Made by a program: the position numbers and the translations under genes. Positions 25,461-33,777 of a DNA stretch of 64,000 nucleotides are shown piece after piece. Under the pieces are notes generated by a model. It was not told the origin of the DNA. It was given only the letters and a program-made list of their open reading frames with translations, and made no database searches. This DNA is from Methylibium rhizosphaerae (lineage in GTDB: Bacteria; Pseudomonadota; Gammaproteobacteria; Burkholderiales; Burkholderiaceae_C): NCBI RefSeq assembly GCF_006386545.1, contig NZ_SWAR01000025.1:1-64000 (forward strand), written 5' to 3'. How positions within the stretch are numbered: position 1 is the first letter of the stretch; each line of letters opens with the position of its first letter.

Positions 25461-26531
25461 TCATATCTCGCTCGGGGCGAACTCGGACACGCGCACGCCG
25501 AGCCGGTCGCCCACGGCGACGAGGTGGCCCTTTCCGAGCACGTTGCCGTGGGCCACGATGCGCACCGGGCAGCGGTTGAGCGGCTGCGCCAGGTCGAATA
25601 CATGGCCCGCGCGGATGTTGCGCAGCTCGCGCAGCGACAGCGACAGGTCGCCGACCTCGAACCGCAGGTTCACCTCGAGCGCGTCGAGGCGGTCGATCGG
25701 CAGGTTGGCGTCGGCATCGGAGGCCAATGCCGGGGGCGTGTCTCGGTTCATGGAACTGTCTTTCGATGACTGCAGCGTGATGCGTGAACCTTCGGCCAGG
25801 CCCGTGAGCTGCACTCCCGCGGTCCCGCCCAGGTCGGCGGTGACCACCAGCGCGGACCCGGAAGAGCCCCAGCTCTCGATGCCGATGATGTCGCCCGGGC
25901 GGATGCTGCTGACCTCGCCCAGGCGGATCTGTGTGCTGCCGAGCAGGAAGTTCACCGGCAGGCGCAGCTGGTCGAAGGTGGGGGGTGCGGCCGCGGCGCG
26001 CGGCGCCAGCGCGGGGAGCAGGGCATCGAGCGATGCGGGGTTCTCGAACTCCACGAAGCCCTGCAGCGGCTGCGCACCGTCGGCGGCCGAAGCGGTGAAG
26101 AACGCGCTGTGCAGCGGCTGCAGGAGTGCAGGCGTTGGCTCGGCTTCCGGAGGCGCCCATTCGAAGTGGAGGCGCAAGGCCTTCTCCAGCGCATCGATCG
26201 GCGCCTGCAGTGCATCGGCCAGCAGGATGTAGCGCAGGTCGCGCGGCAGCAGGTCGGCCCGGCGCTCGCCGAGCAGCGCCTCGACGCTGGGGGCATCGAG
26301 CCCGATGCGGCCGGCATGCGTGCCGAGCCGGAAGCGATACAGGTCGCAGGCGCCGCCATCGCGGTCGGCCTCGCAGCCCCAATGCAGACGGTAACTCTTG
26401 CTACGCGCTGCAAATTCGAAAGAAGGCGCGCTGCCATACAGACGGTTGAGCGCGCGCACCGCTGCGACATCGGCGCGTTGCAGCGCGCTCGATTCACCGA
26501 GTTCGATCACGGAGTCTTGTGGCTGCTGCAT
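25461..26531 (-). CDS. sctQ: T3SS cytosolic sorting-platform protein SctQ (YscQ/HrcQ)
   Basis: This 356-residue protein has two SPOA domains, one around residues 200-255 and one at the C-terminus, as in FliM/FliN-like SctQ proteins. They form the sorting platform that binds SctK and SctL. The N-terminal region is variable. The first SPOA reads LPVNFLLGSTQIRLGEV and the C-terminal one LEVNLRFEVGDLSLSL. The start was set at 26531, where the sequence resembles the family, rather than 26588. It opens the minus-strand sctQ-sctR unit and is divergent from sctV. Confidence 0.88.
   Translation of the reverse strand: MQQPQDSVIELGESSALQRADVAAVRALNRLYGSAPSFEFAARSKSYRLHWGCEADRDGGACDLYRFRLGTHAGRIGLDAPSVEALLGERRADLLPRDLRYILLADALQAPIDALEKALRLHFEWAPPEAEPTPALLQPLHSAFFTASAADGAQPLQGFVEFENPASLDALLPALAPRAAAAPPTFDQLRLPVNFLLGSTQIRLGEVSSIRPGDIIGIESWGSSGSALVVTADLGGTAGVQLTGLAEGSRITLQSSKDSSMNRDTPPALASDADANLPIDRLDALEVNLRFEVGDLSLSLRELRNIRAGHVFDLAQPLNRCPVRIVAHGNVLGKGHLVAVGDRLGVRVSEFAPSEI
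25749..25751 (-). other. Candidate internal start codon in sctQ (SctQ-C)
   Basis: An in-frame ATG at residue 261 lies just before the C-terminal SPOA domain and would give a separate 96-residue SctQ-C protein. A weak purine-rich GAAAGA is upstream. In Yersinia YscQ and Salmonella SpaO, internal initiation at the corresponding place makes such a fragment, which assembles with the full-length protein. Confidence 0.45.
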
Positions 26532-26777
26532 TCGGCACGTCTTGGACGGTGTGATGGCCGCGGGCAGCGTAACGAAAGGACCGCGCACGAGGAAGTACGC
26601 AAAACCGTAGTGGCCCGGTGCCGCATCGGCCTGCCGACCTACGAGAACTCGTGGTTGATGCCCTTACATCGCGAGTCTTAGAGTCCGCCGCATCGACGAA
26701 CGGGCAGCGGCCCGGTGCGCATGGTGCGTGCCGCACGCCGGTGTCTCGTCATCTGAGCCGCAACGAAACACAAGACG
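26532..26777. promoter_or_regulatory. Divergent sctQ / sctV intergenic region
   Basis: These 246 bp separate the two T3SS units and must hold both promoters. An ACGAG-AA-CTCGT inverted repeat lies at 26641-26652. I could not find a clear Hrp box, PIP box or sigma-54 element. No ORF of merit is present. Confidence 0.4.
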
Positions 26778-28859
26778 ATGGCAACGCAGGCGAGGTCCTT
26801 TCAATACAGCGGTGGCTTGCGCGACCTGCTGGGCACTGCAGGCCGGCACAACGACCTGCTGCTCGCGGGTCTGCTGGTGGCGATCGTGGCGCTGTTCGTG
26901 CTGCCGCTGCCGACGCCGCTGCTCGACCTGCTGATCGCAAGCAACCTCGCCATCAGCCTGGTGCTGCTCATCGTGGCGATGTACGTGCCGTCGGCGCTGT
27001 CGCTGTCCACCTTCCCGTCGCTGCTGCTGTTCACCACGCTGTTCCGGCTCGCGCTGAACATCGCGTCCACCAAGCTGATCCTGCTGCAGGCCAATGCCGG
27101 CCACATCATCGACACCTTCGGCAAGCTGATCGTCGGCAACAACGTGGTGGTGGGCGGCGTGGTGTTCCTCATCATCGCGATCGTCCAGTTCATCGTGATC
27201 GCAAAGGGTTCGGAGCGTGTGGCCGAAGTGGCGGCGCGGTTCGCGCTCGATGCGATGCCCGGCAAGCAGATGAGCATCGATGCCGACGTGCGCGCCGGCG
27301 TGCTGTCGTCCACGCAGGCGCAGAAGCGCCGCGAGATGCTCGAGCAGGAGTGCCAGCTGCACGGCGCGATGGACGGCGCGATGAAGTTCGTCAAGGGCGA
27401 CGCCATCGCCGGCATCATCATCGCGCTGGTCAACATCCTGGCGGGCGTGGCCATCGGCACGCTGATGCACGACATGAGCGTGGGCGGCGCGCTGCAGCGC
27501 TATGCCATCCTCACCGTGGGCGACGGCATGGTGTCGCAGATCCCGTCGCTGCTGGTGTCGATCGCCGCCGGCATCGTGATCACCCGCGTGTCCACCGGCG
27601 ACCGCCGCGACACCCAGCTGGCCCGCCAGATCGGCACCCAGCTGCTGGCCCACCCGCGCGCGCTGATGATCGCCGGCCTTGCAGTGGCCAGCTTTCTCGT
27701 CGTGCCGGGCTTCCCCAAGTGGGTGTTCGGCCTGCTCGCCGGCGGCATCCTGCTCACCGCCTTTGCAGTGCGCAGGATGCGCGAGCGCCGTCGCACGCCG
27801 GCCTGGATCTCCCACCGGGAAACCGGCGAAGAGGACGACGAGGCCGAGCAGGGCGGCAACGACCACGCCATCGCTGCGCCGCTGGCGGTGAAGCTGTCGG
27901 CCAGCCTGCGCGGCGCCGTCGACCGCTATGTCCTCGACCAGCACCTCGCCCGCGTGAAGACCACGGTGGAGGCTGACCTCGGCCCGGTGTTCCCGCGCCT
28001 GCAGGTCACCTATGCCGACAAGCTCGAAGGCGACCGCTACCAGGTGCTCGTGCACGACGTGGCCGTGTCCGAAGCCGCGCTCAGGCCCGGCTGGCTGCTG
28101 CTCGATCCGCAGGAAGCGGCGGCGCCGCCGGCCAATGCCGAGGTGGCGGAGCCGTTCGGCCCGTTCCCGCGCGTGGTGTGGGTGCGCAGCGCCGAAGCCG
28201 GCGTGAAGGCCTGGAACAACGAAGAGGTGGTGGCGCTGCACGTGGACCACACGGTGCGTCGCAATGTGCGCCAGCTCATCGGCCTGCAGGAAGTGCAGAA
28301 GCTGCTGCACGCGGTGCAGCGCGACGCGCCCGAGCTCGCCGCCGAGGTGTCGCGCGTGGCCTCCGCGCAGCGCATCGCCGAGGTGCTGCGCCGCCTGCTG
28401 CAGGAAGGCATCCCGATCCGCAACCTGCACGCCATCTTCGAAAGCCTGGCGATCTGGGCGCCGAAGGAGCAGGACGCGATTGCGCTGACCGAGCTGGTGC
28501 GCATCGACATGGGCCGCTACATCACCAGCCGCTACGTCGGCGCGAACCGGCAGCTGGAGGCCATCCTGTTCGAGTCGAGTCTGATCGACCGGGTGCAGAA
28601 CGCCATCGAGCGCTCGCCGCGCGGCAACCTGCTGCTGCTGAGCCCGGCGGTCACGCAGGACATCCGCGAGCAGGTGCGCCGCATCCTGGGCTCCACCGCC
28701 GGGCGCGTGGTGACCATCGTGTCGTCGGACGTGCGCCGCTATGTGAAGACCCTGCTGGAGCCCGTGGCGCCGCAACTGCCGGTGCTGTCGTACCAGGAGG
28801 TCGACGAGGACGTCGCATTGCAGCCCGTCGGGTGGGTCACCAACCCGCAGGCGCAATGA
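26778..28859 (+). CDS. sctV: T3SS export gate protein SctV (YscV/HrcV)
   Basis: This 693-residue FHIPEP-family protein forms the nonameric export gate. The N-terminal half has about seven to eight membrane helices including LLLFTTLFRLALNIASTKLI and the conserved FVKGDAIAGIII loop. The C-terminal cytoplasmic domain (from about residue 350) has the expected subdomains that bind chaperones and gatekeepers. It is full length and opens the long plus-strand T3SS operon. No strong ribosome binding site is visible before the ATG, which follows a long divergent gap. Confidence 0.95.
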   Translation: MATQARSFQYSGGLRDLLGTAGRHNDLLLAGLLVAIVALFVLPLPTPLLDLLIASNLAISLVLLIVAMYVPSALSLSTFPSLLLFTTLFRLALNIASTKLILLQANAGHIIDTFGKLIVGNNVVVGGVVFLIIAIVQFIVIAKGSERVAEVAARFALDAMPGKQMSIDADVRAGVLSSTQAQKRREMLEQECQLHGAMDGAMKFVKGDAIAGIIIALVNILAGVAIGTLMHDMSVGGALQRYAILTVGDGMVSQIPSLLVSIAAGIVITRVSTGDRRDTQLARQIGTQLLAHPRALMIAGLAVASFLVVPGFPKWVFGLLAGGILLTAFAVRRMRERRRTPAWISHRETGEEDDEAEQGGNDHAIAAPLAVKLSASLRGAVDRYVLDQHLARVKTTVEADLGPVFPRLQVTYADKLEGDRYQVLVHDVAVSEAALRPGWLLLDPQEAAAPPANAEVAEPFGPFPRVVWVRSAEAGVKAWNNEEVVALHVDHTVRRNVRQLIGLQEVQKLLHAVQRDAPELAAEVSRVASAQRIAEVLRRLLQEGIPIRNLHAIFESLAIWAPKEQDAIALTELVRIDMGRYITSRYVGANRQLEAILFESSLIDRVQNAIERSPRGNLLLLSPAVTQDIREQVRRILGSTAGRVVTIVSSDVRRYVKTLLEPVAPQLPVLSYQEVDEDVALQPVGWVTNPQAQ

Positions 28860-28872
28860 GGAGGGTGCTGAC

Positions 28873-29139
28873 ATGACCCCCCAGAACATCCTCGACATCA
28901 CCCGCGAAGGCCTGCTCATCGTGCTGTGGATCTCGCTGCCGGTGGTGGCGGTGGCCACGCTGACCGCGCTGCTGGTGGCGGTGGTGCAGGCCGTCACGCA
29001 GATCCAGGACCAGAGCATCGGCCAGTCGATCCGGCTCATCACGGTGATGCTCGCCATCATCGCCACCGCCGGATGGATGGGCCGCGACGTGATGCGCTTC
29101 GCCGAACGCGCTTTCCACACCTTGACCCAGCTTCCATGA
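28873..29139 (+). CDS. sctS: T3SS export apparatus protein SctS (YscS/HrcS)
   Basis: This 88-residue protein has two membrane hairpin helices. It matches FliQ/SctS: the VLWISLPVVAVATLTALLVAVVQ helix, then QIQDQSI, then a second helix ending in GWMGRDV. Together with SctR and SctT it builds the helical export pore. A GGAGG at 28860-28864 lies upstream. Its TGA overlaps the ATG of sctC, giving coupled translation. Confidence 0.95.
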   Translation: MTPQNILDITREGLLIVLWISLPVVAVATLTALLVAVVQAVTQIQDQSIGQSIRLITVMLAIIATAGWMGRDVMRFAERAFHTLTQLP

Positions 29140-30848
29140 TGGCCGTGCCCGCGCGTTTCTCCCGTTTGCGAACCTTCCTGTGGTTGTGCGCCGCGGCGCT
29201 GTGCATCGCCGGCACGCCGGCTGCGACCGGGGCCGAGCTGCAGTGGCGCGGCCGGCCGTTCCAGATCATCGCCAACGAAAAGGCGCTGCCTGACTTCCTG
29301 CGCGAACTGGCCGCCTCGCAGGGCACCACCGCGGTGGTCGACGGCAAGATCGGCGGCGTCATCAGCGGCAAGTTCAACGGCTCGGCCGAGAGCATCCTGA
29401 ACAGCGTGTGCGCCACCAACGGCCTCACCTGGTACTACGACGGCGCCTTTCTGTTCGTGGACCTCGCCAGCGATGCGAAAAGCGACGTGCTCCCCATCGC
29501 CACCGGCAGTGCCCGAGGCATTGCCGAGACGCTGGCGCGGCTGAAGATCTCCGACAACCGCTACCCGCTCACCATCAGCGAAAGGGAAGGCAGCGTCTAT
29601 GTGTCCGGTCCGCGCCGCTATGTCGAGATGGTGCGCCAGGCGGTGCGGCTGGTGGACCAGCGCGCGGCCCTGGCCGACGGCGCCGAGATCCGCCTGTTCC
29701 CGCTGAAGTACGCCTGGGCGGCCGACTTCAAGATCAATCGCTCGGGCAAGGAAACGGTGATCCCGGGCGTGGCCAACGTGCTGCGCAGCCTGTACGGCAA
29801 GGGCGGCGCCAACGGCGGCAGCAACGGCCGCGCGGCCAACGCACCGTTCTACGTGGGTCCCACCCGCCAGCTCAAGCTGCGCACCGGGGAGACCATCAAC
29901 GCGCCCAAGGTCGAGGTGCCGGCCGCCGGGTCGGGGAGCGCCGACGAAGGCGGCGGGCCGAGCTTCGGCAGCAACGAGCTGCCGCAGTTCCAGGCCGACA
30001 CCCGGCTGAACGCGGTGCTGGTGCGCGACCTGCCGGACCGCATGCGCCAGTACGAAAAGCTCATCGAGTCGATGGACGTGCGGCCGCGCCTCATCGAGGT
30101 GGAGGTGACCATCATGGACATCAGCACCGACACGCTCGACAGCCTGGGCGTGGACTGGCGCTGGCATGGCCGCCACGGCGACCTGCAGACCGGCCGCGGC
30201 GACCGCGGACCGCTCACCTGGAACGGCGCCACCACCGAAGGCGGCACCACCGGCGCGACCACACCGCTGGGCATGGTGTTCACCGCGGCCATCGGCAACG
30301 ACATCCGCAACTACCTGCTGGCCCGGGTGAGTGCGCTGGCCGAGAAGGGCGACGCCAACTTCGTGGCGCGTCCCAAGGTGATGACGCTGGACAACACCGA
30401 GGCGATCCTCGAGAACCTGTCGGAGTTCTACGTTCGGGTCGACGGTTTCCAGGACGCGGGCCTGTTCAGCGTAACGGCCGGCACCTCGGTGCGGGTCACG
30501 CCGCTCATCATCGACGAGCAGCCCTCGCGTGGCGTGATGATGTCCATCGACATCGTCGACGGCGACCTGAGCCAGCAGGCGGTCGACCGCATTCCCATCG
30601 TGCGGCGCCGCACGGTGAACACCCAGGCGCTGGTGGACGAGGGCACGAGCCTGCTGATCGCCGGCTACTCGTCCGAAGAGAAGAGCAACGCCACGTCGGG
30701 CGTGCCGGTGCTGTCGAGCATCCCGATCGTCGGCAACCTGTTCAAGTACAGCGAGAAGAAGCGGGTCAACATGGAGCGCTTCTACCTGCTGACGCCCCGG
30801 CTGGTGACGCCCGCATCGCTGGCTGCCAAGCCCACCCCGGGAGGCTGA
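29136..30848 (+). CDS. sctC: T3SS outer-membrane secretin SctC (YscC/HrcC)
   Basis: This 570-residue secretin has a signal peptide of about 30 residues, then N0/N1 ring domains (GRPFQIIANEKALPDFLREL, then SGPRRYVEMV). The C-terminal secretin beta-barrel carries VARPKVMTLDNTEA and the VPVLSSIPIVGNLF signature. It forms the outer-membrane ring. A Gly/Ser-rich linker lies at about residues 215-285. ATG codons at 29136 and 29139 are both possible; the first overlaps the sctS stop. No pilotin gene is adjacent. Confidence 0.95.
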   Translation: MMAVPARFSRLRTFLWLCAAALCIAGTPAATGAELQWRGRPFQIIANEKALPDFLRELAASQGTTAVVDGKIGGVISGKFNGSAESILNSVCATNGLTWYYDGAFLFVDLASDAKSDVLPIATGSARGIAETLARLKISDNRYPLTISEREGSVYVSGPRRYVEMVRQAVRLVDQRAALADGAEIRLFPLKYAWAADFKINRSGKETVIPGVANVLRSLYGKGGANGGSNGRAANAPFYVGPTRQLKLRTGETINAPKVEVPAAGSGSADEGGGPSFGSNELPQFQADTRLNAVLVRDLPDRMRQYEKLIESMDVRPRLIEVEVTIMDISTDTLDSLGVDWRWHGRHGDLQTGRGDRGPLTWNGATTEGGTTGATTPLGMVFTAAIGNDIRNYLLARVSALAEKGDANFVARPKVMTLDNTEAILENLSEFYVRVDGFQDAGLFSVTAGTSVRVTPLIIDEQPSRGVMMSIDIVDGDLSQQAVDRIPIVRRRTVNTQALVDEGTSLLIAGYSSEEKSNATSGVPVLSSIPIVGNLFKYSEKKRVNMERFYLLTPRLVTPASLAAKPTPGG

Positions 30849-30849
30849 C

Positions 30850-32004
30850 GTGGACCAACCGCAAGCAAACCCGGGCTGGTGCCTGCGCTTCCTGAGCGGC
30901 GCGGTCAAGGGCCGCACCATCGCACTCAAGCCAGGCGCCAACGTGCTCGGCTCGGGCGGCGAATGCGAAGTGATGCTGCCCGGCGGCGACGTGCTGCCGC
31001 GCCACCTCGTGTTCACCGTGGGCGAACTCGTGGTCACGATGCAGAAGGTCGGCACGGCATCGGCGCGCCTCAATGGCGAGGAGATGAAGCAGCAGCGCAA
31101 GAGCGTGGTGGCCGGCGACATCGTCTCGCTGGGCAGCATCGACTTCCAGCTCGACCGCACCTATGCCGCTGCCGCCGAGCCGGACGACCGCATGTTCGCC
31201 GGCCCGGAAAGCGTGCTGCCGGGTACCGAGGTGCAGGCGCCGCAGCCCCTCGCATCGACGCCCAGGTACCGCTACTGGGCCGGCGGCGCACTGGCGGCGC
31301 TGGCCCTGGCCGGGCTGGCCGCGGTGGCGGTGGGCGCGGGCAGCCCGTCGGGCAACGGCTCGGGCAGCGTGAACCTGGCCGAGGTGGAGAAGGCGCTGGC
31401 GCCGTATCCCGAGGTCGAGGTGCTGGCGGCACCGGGCGGGCAGCTCTCGGTGAAGGGCTATGTCGAATCACGCCAGCGGCGCCAGGCGCTGCAGCAGGCC
31501 ATGACGCCGTTCGGCCGCAAGGTCAGCGTCAACGTGCATGCCGCCGAAGAGATGGTCGAGCATGCCCGCCGCTATGTGAGCGACCCCGGCGTGGCGGTCA
31601 CCTATGCGGGCCAGGGGCGGCTCGTCCTGTCGGGCACGGTCGAAGACGAAACCGTGCGGCAGAAGATCCGCCGCCTGGGCGAAGACCTGCACCCGGCGGT
31701 GCTGGTGTCGGACAAGGTCGTCTACCGGCCCAAGCCCGAAGGCGAACGCAGCACCGACCTGCAGGCGCAATGGGGCGCCTGGCAGAGCGTGCTGCCGGGG
31801 CGCATGGTGAGCATCACCGACGACGGCAACGGCCTGCGGCACATCCAGCTGTCCAACGGCAGCCGCTACTACGAAGGCTCGGTGCTGCGCTCGGGAGCCG
31901 AGCTCAAGCGCATCGACCCCGACGGGCTGGTGGTGAGCGGCGCGCCCGATGCGAAGCAGGCGCAGCAGCAGCCACAGGCACAACAACAGCAGCAGGCGAG
32001 GTGA
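30850..32004 (+). CDS. sctD: T3SS inner-membrane ring protein SctD (YscD/HrpQ)
   Basis: This 384-residue protein has an N-terminal FHA-like cytoplasmic domain (about residues 10-105), a single membrane helix around residues 138-160, and a periplasmic part built of small ring-building/BON-like domains. The C-terminus is Gln-rich (AQQQPQAQQQQQ). It forms the outer of the two inner-membrane rings, with SctJ inside and SctC above. GTG starts translation one base after the sctC stop. Sequence similarity among SctD proteins is low, so the call rests on domain order and position. Confidence 0.88.
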   Translation: MDQPQANPGWCLRFLSGAVKGRTIALKPGANVLGSGGECEVMLPGGDVLPRHLVFTVGELVVTMQKVGTASARLNGEEMKQQRKSVVAGDIVSLGSIDFQLDRTYAAAAEPDDRMFAGPESVLPGTEVQAPQPLASTPRYRYWAGGALAALALAGLAAVAVGAGSPSGNGSGSVNLAEVEKALAPYPEVEVLAAPGGQLSVKGYVESRQRRQALQQAMTPFGRKVSVNVHAAEEMVEHARRYVSDPGVAVTYAGQGRLVLSGTVEDETVRQKIRRLGEDLHPAVLVSDKVVYRPKPEGERSTDLQAQWGAWQSVLPGRMVSITDDGNGLRHIQLSNGSRYYEGSVLRSGAELKRIDPDGLVVSGAPDAKQAQQQPQAQQQQQAR

Positions 32005-32154
32005 CGGCATGCAGCAGCACAGCCCCTCCGCACCAGCCTGCTCCCCCGTTTCATGCGGCGGTGCCTCCGCCGCGTGGAATTCCCCGGCGGCTCGCCACGA
32101 GCCGGCAGGGAGACCCTCAGGCACTCACCCAATCAACATCGCTAGGAGAAACAC
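32005..32154 (+). promoter_or_regulatory. Leader of the candidate needle gene
   Basis: This 150-bp gap holds a perfect 7-bp hairpin at 32055-32073 (GCGGCGG, 5-base loop, CCGCCGC). A strong AGGAGA ribosome binding site at about 32143-32148 lies just before the next ATG. The space is unusual in an operon where most genes overlap, and may give the following gene its own expression level. Confidence 0.4.
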
Positions 32155-32358
32155 ATGGCAAGCGTCGACACATCCATCGAGCAAATGAACAAGGCCGCGG
32201 CCGACAACGCCCGCCTGATGGCCGCCAGCATGGCTGCGTCCACCAGCATCCAGGGCGCTGCATCCACGGCACACACGGTCAACGGTGCCGCCGCCGCCGG
32301 CGGCGAAGTGGCCAAGTCCACCGGCAACGACATCCGCCAGGCCGCCAAGTCGTCCTGA
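32155..32358 (+). CDS. sctF: Candidate T3SS needle/pilus subunit (67 residues)
   Basis: This small, Ala/Ser-rich, soluble helical protein is predicted to have two helices separated around residue 30, with no signal peptide. Size, helix content and position between sctD and sctI fit a needle (SctF) or Hrp-pilin subunit, although sequence similarity to known needles is not evident to me. It has the strongest ribosome binding site of the island and is followed by an intrinsic terminator, as expected for an abundant filament protein. It could instead be another early-secreted protein. Confidence 0.55.
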   Translation: MASVDTSIEQMNKAAADNARLMAASMAASTSIQGAASTAHTVNGAAAAGGEVAKSTGNDIRQAAKSS

Positions 32359-32365
32359 CGCGTGC

Positions 32366-32404
32366 AGCGGCGGCGCCCGGTCCGGGCGCCCGCCGCCTTT
32401 TTTC
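32366..32404 (+). terminator. Intrinsic terminator or attenuator inside the T3SS operon
   Basis: A GC-rich stem (GCGCCC with GGGCGC, extended by GGCG/CGCC across a one-base bulge) is followed by six to seven T residues. It lies directly after the 67-residue gene. Partial read-through would make upstream genes far more abundant than those downstream. Confidence 0.8.
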
Positions 32405-32435
32405 AAAGCAGTGAAGCGCAGTGAAGAGGTGAACC

Positions 32436-32849
32436 ATGACCGACCCCGTTGCACTGGCCGCCGCCAAGCCGGCAGAGATCTCAGCGACGCAACAGCAGCC
32501 GCAGTCGGCAGCGGCTTCGCAGCGTTTCGATGCGGCCGACACCAAGCTGTTCGCCAACATGATGCAGGGCATGCAGGTGCCCCCGGCTTCGGTGACGGGC
32601 GGCCCCAGCACGCTGGGAGACGCCGCCAAGGCGCTCGCCGCGCAGCTGTCGGGCAACGTGCGCTCGTATGACGAGATGCGCCGGAGCATGCTGGAGTCGA
32701 TGGACCTGTCGGACCCGATCAAGACCATGTTTGCGCTGACCGACCATTCGATGGAGGCGCACACGATGTTCGCCAAGCTCCACATTTCCACCGGCCTCGC
32801 CAGCGCTGCGACCGGCCTGTTCGGCACCTTGCTGAAGAACCAGCAGTGA
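32436..32849 (+). CDS. sctI: T3SS inner rod protein SctI (YscI/HrpB-like)
   Basis: This 137-residue protein has the SctI pattern. Low-complexity N-terminal 30 residues are followed by an Asp/Phe segment (DAADTKLFANMM), then amphipathic helices ending SAATGLFGTLLKNQQ. That C-terminal form is characteristic of inner rod proteins, which link the export gate to the needle. It lies between the candidate needle gene and sctJ, as in many T3SS clusters. It is not identical in pattern to Ysc or Inv members, so confidence is moderate. Confidence 0.78.
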   Translation: MTDPVALAAAKPAEISATQQQPQSAAASQRFDAADTKLFANMMQGMQVPPASVTGGPSTLGDAAKALAAQLSGNVRSYDEMRRSMLESMDLSDPIKTMFALTDHSMEAHTMFAKLHISTGLASAATGLFGTLLKNQQ

Positions 32850-32857
32850 GGTCCGCC

Positions 32858-33637
32858 ATGAACGCACGCAGCTGGCTGAAGCCGCTTCTCGCACTGTCGC
32901 TGGCGCTTGCGCTGGCGGGCTGCAAGGTGGGCCTGTATTCCGGCCTCAACGAACAGGAAGCCAACGAGATCGTCGCGGCGCTGTCGGCCGAAGGCATCGA
33001 CGCCGCGAAGGAACGCATCGAAGGCAGCAACTGGCAGGTCCAGGTGGACGAAGCCCGACTCGGCGCCGCACTCGACGTGCTGCGGGCCCAGGGGCTGCCG
33101 CACGACCGCTACGCCAGCATGGGCGACGTGTTCCAGAAGCAGGGCCTGGTTTCCACGCCCTCCGAGGAGCGCATGCGCTACATCTATGCGGTGTCGCAGG
33201 AGCTGTCGCAGACGCTGCGCACCGTCGACGGCGTAGTCGCCGCGCGGGTGCACGTCGTCATCCCGGCCAACGACCCGCTGAGCGATCGCATCCGCCCCTC
33301 GTCAGCGGCGGTGTTCATCAAGCACCGGCCCGACGTGGACCTGCGCCTGCTGGCGCCGGCCGTGAAGGACATGGTGGCCCACAGCATCGAAGGGCTCACC
33401 CACGACCAGGTGTCGCTGTCGCTGTTCGAGGCGCGCCGCGCGACCGCCGCCAGCGGCGAGGCCGACGGCCGCAACGGCGGCCAGATGATCCTCGGCATGC
33501 TGTCGCCCGGCGCGGCGGCGGTGCTGCTGGGTCTGCTGCTGCTGGCCGCGGTGTGCCTCATGGTGCTGCCCGCGCTGCTGCGCCGGCAGGGGCTGGATTG
33601 GCGCACCTGGGCACGCCGCCAGGTGCTGCGGCGGTGA
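32858..33637 (+). CDS. sctJ: T3SS inner-ring lipoprotein SctJ (YscJ/HrcJ)
   Basis: This 259-residue lipoprotein has a signal peptide ending in the lipobox LAGC (Cys at about residue 22). The SctJ/FliF ring-building domains follow, with YSGLNEQEANEIVAAL and GVVAARVHVVIP. A C-terminal membrane helix (about residues 215-240) and a short basic tail end the protein. An in-frame GTG at 32846 is a less likely start because it would extend the signal peptide. Confidence 0.95.
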   Translation: MNARSWLKPLLALSLALALAGCKVGLYSGLNEQEANEIVAALSAEGIDAAKERIEGSNWQVQVDEARLGAALDVLRAQGLPHDRYASMGDVFQKQGLVSTPSEERMRYIYAVSQELSQTLRTVDGVVAARVHVVIPANDPLSDRIRPSSAAVFIKHRPDVDLRLLAPAVKDMVAHSIEGLTHDQVSLSLFEARRATAASGEADGRNGGQMILGMLSPGAAAVLLGLLLLAAVCLMVLPALLRRQGLDWRTWARRQVLRR

Positions 33638-33664
33638 GATGAAAGCGAGACTGCAGCGCCTGGG

Positions 33665-33765
33665 CTCCTTCTCCCGCTCGCGGGAGAAGGCGGGGGATGA
33701 GGGCTGGCCAACCGTACCCTCACCCCAGCCCTCTCCCGCTCGCGGGAGAGGGAGAGGGAGAAGCG
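33665..33765. repeat. REP-like palindromic repeat pair between sctJ and sctK
   Basis: Two GC-rich palindromes, at 33667-33690 (CCTTCTCCCG around CTCG) and 33729-33752 (CCCTCTCCCG around CTCG), face each other with a GATGAGGG / CCCTCACC junction. This arrangement is typical of dispersed intergenic REP/BIME-like elements in proteobacteria. It is expected at many other places in the genome. The element reaches to within ten bases of the sctK start. Confidence 0.75.
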
Positions 33766-33777
33766 AGGTGCGCGGTG

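Noticed and set aside
32009-32188. 59-codon frame before the candidate needle gene
   Set aside because: It overlaps the needle gene in another frame and has no recognisable features; its GAGG may be chance.
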